Source: Spirochaetales bacterium
GTDB taxonomy: Bacteria > Spirochaetota > Spirochaetia > Sphaerochaetales > Sphaerochaetaceae
Reading direction: 5' to 3'
NCBI GenBank assembly: GCA_022771185.1
Contig: JALFCJ010000234.1
Span: forward strand, 1-7,496
Length of the DNA: 7,496 nt
Translations under genes and position numbers: made by a program
The notes under the pieces: generated by a model
What the model saw: only the letters and a program-made list of their open reading frames with translations
Database searches by the model: none
Told to the model about the DNA's origin: nothing
In this document: positions 6,435 to 7,496 of the stretch, piece by piece
How positions within the stretch are numbered: position 1 is the stretch's first letter
How the letters are laid out: each line of letters begins with the position of its first letter

Positions 6435-7496
6435 TTATTCCTTTACTATACCTGAAAGTTTATATCCGCTCTTTATCTCCTTTTCAAGAAGAGTTCTTGC
6501 AAATTGATCTGTCTCTTTTGCAGTTCTCTCATGGGAGGAGACAAAATATGAGAGAGAACATATTACAATAGCTCTCTGCATACTTTCTTTATTATACCAC
6601 ACAGTGCCCTGATATTCATGGCACTGGACAAGATTCATTACACCGCTGTCATTAAGAAGGCATGAAAGCATGAGTGTCGGAGTCTTTTCAACTTCATCTT
6701 CCTTGTAGAGGATGATGGCTGAAAGCATCAAGGCAGCCTCATGTGACAGTGCTCTTCTTTGATTATCATCAAGACCCATAAGTGATGTGTATTCTGAGAA
6801 GAACTCATCAAGCATAAGTCTATCTGCAGTCTCCATTAATGCCTTTGGTGTCTTTTCGTCTGCAAATGGAATAAGAAGAAGGGTCTCTGCGATGAGAATC
6901 TTTATGGATTCATCAAGACTTGTCCAGCTCTGGAATGTCTTTGGTCCCTTAGATCCAAATGCCTTTGAGAGTGCCTTTATAAGCTTGATTACTGGCTGAG
7001 CTTCAACATCCATTGGAACGGCACCAATCTGACCCTTAACGCTTTCTTCAAGTGTCGGATAGATTTCATAGAGGGTAGAGTAGATTTCGGCAAGCTCCAG
7101 TAGAAGCTCTCTCTCCTTCTCTTTTGTACTCTCGTTTTTGATGATGTCTTCAATAATGCCAATGAACTTCTCGTCTCTTGCCTTATCTAAGACATTGTAG
7201 ACTGGTTTTAATCTCATCATTGCCAAAGCTTTATTGATGTCTCTGATTCCCCTCTCTCCGTATTCTTTATATAGAGAATCGATGCAACCATCGGTATCTT
7301 CAACTTCTCTTATGTTCCAGAATACTCTTGCTTCATAACCGTTGAGGGAGAATGTGAATCCATCAAAGAGGGAGATAGATGGAATAATGTATGAGAGTCC
7401 ATCTGAGAAACAATCCATGATACAGTAGTTTCTGCTGCCATATGTAAGGTTCAAGTTCTCAGCAAGGTTAATTCTCACCATCTTTTTCTCTTCGCC
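6435..7496 (-). CDS. C-terminal part of a large protein, probably GH13 alpha-amylase-like; 5' end beyond window
   Basis: The first in-window ATG is at 7481, but the frame continues upstream without a stop to the right edge (reading GEEKK before the Met), and only a loose purine-rich stretch, not a clear ribosome binding site, precedes it. Numbering from that Met, several stretches resemble the C-terminal region of very large (~1200-residue) alpha-amylase-family proteins as I remember them: VRINLAENLNL (2-12), FSLNGYEARVFWNIREVED (44-62, the beta-sandwich end of the glycosidase), YGERGIRDINKALAMM (74-89), and CHEYQGTVWYNKES (287-300, their 'NRYQGVLWFNKE' segment). From about 63 onward it is mostly alpha-helical and charged, of unknown function. 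The catalytic barrel would lie outside the window, so activity cannot be judged here. The alternative is a free-standing 348-residue helical protein starting at 7481. It ends with tandem stops (TAA TAA, 6437-6432), 22 bases before the symporter gene. Confidence 0.65.
   Translation of the reverse strand, partial: GEEKKMVRINLAENLNLTYGSRNYCIMDCFSDGLSYIIPSISLFDGFTFSLNGYEARVFWNIREVEDTDGCIDSLYKEYGERGIRDINKALAMMRLKPVYNVLDKARDEKFIGIIEDIIKNESTKEKERELLLELAEIYSTLYEIYPTLEESVKGQIGAVPMDVEAQPVIKLIKALSKAFGSKGPKTFQSWTSLDESIKILIAETLLLIPFADEKTPKALMETADRLMLDEFFSEYTSLMGLDDNQRRALSHEAALMLSAIILYKEDEVEKTPTLMLSCLLNDSGVMNLVQCHEYQGTVWYNKESMQRAIVICSLSYFVSSHERTAKETDQFARTLLEKEIKSGYKLSGIVKE

Noticed and set aside
1..7496. 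Mobile elements, CRISPR arrays, tRNA genes, riboswitches or long repeats
   Set aside because: No gap between genes exceeds about 55 bases, and I saw no inverted-repeat ends, spaced direct repeats or tRNA-like folds.

Overview
This window is a compact piece of bacterial chromosome. It is AT-leaning (judged by eye, not computed), has five protein-coding genes, and the longest gap between genes is only about 55 bases. The protein sequences suggest a spirochaete, perhaps of the Sphaerochaeta/Treponema side of the phylum. The reasons are the style of Lgt (a PSWISP...GLPIRWY start and a long AERFSTT...VNLPRWPSQL loop), the ~550-residue form of the cofactor-independent phosphoglycerate mutase, and the C-terminal end of a very large alpha-amylase-like protein of a kind I associate with spirochaetes and some Chloroflexi. 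This is recollection of family resemblance, not a search result. The genus cannot be fixed from here.

The left half (1-4376, + strand) is a head-to-tail run of three genes: lgt (lipoprotein diacylglyceryl transferase, cut off at the left edge), an M24-family Xaa-Pro aminopeptidase and gpmI (glycolytic phosphoglycerate mutase). The first pair overlaps by 20 bases and the second pair is 17 bases apart, so they are probably co-transcribed. They do not share a pathway: they cover envelope lipoprotein maturation, peptide turnover and central glycolysis. The run ends in a clear intrinsic terminator at 4394-4428.

The right half (4431-7496, - strand) converges on the same terminator. In transcription order it holds the 3' end of a large protein, probably a GH13 alpha-amylase-like enzyme (cut off at the right edge); an SDF/DAACS-family transporter; and an eight-helix membrane protein I do not recognise. 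The symporter and the orphan membrane protein share a TGATG stop/start and are likely translationally coupled. The symporter is the most unusual gene: the fold is clear, but several residues that bind substrate and sodium in characterised members appear to be replaced.

There are no tRNA or rRNA genes, insertion sequences, CRISPR arrays, phage genes or long repeats that I can see. Both operon promoters must lie outside the window. Most of the window is ordinary housekeeping. The candidates for novelty are the divergent transporter with its coupled membrane partner and the amylase-like gene upstream of them.
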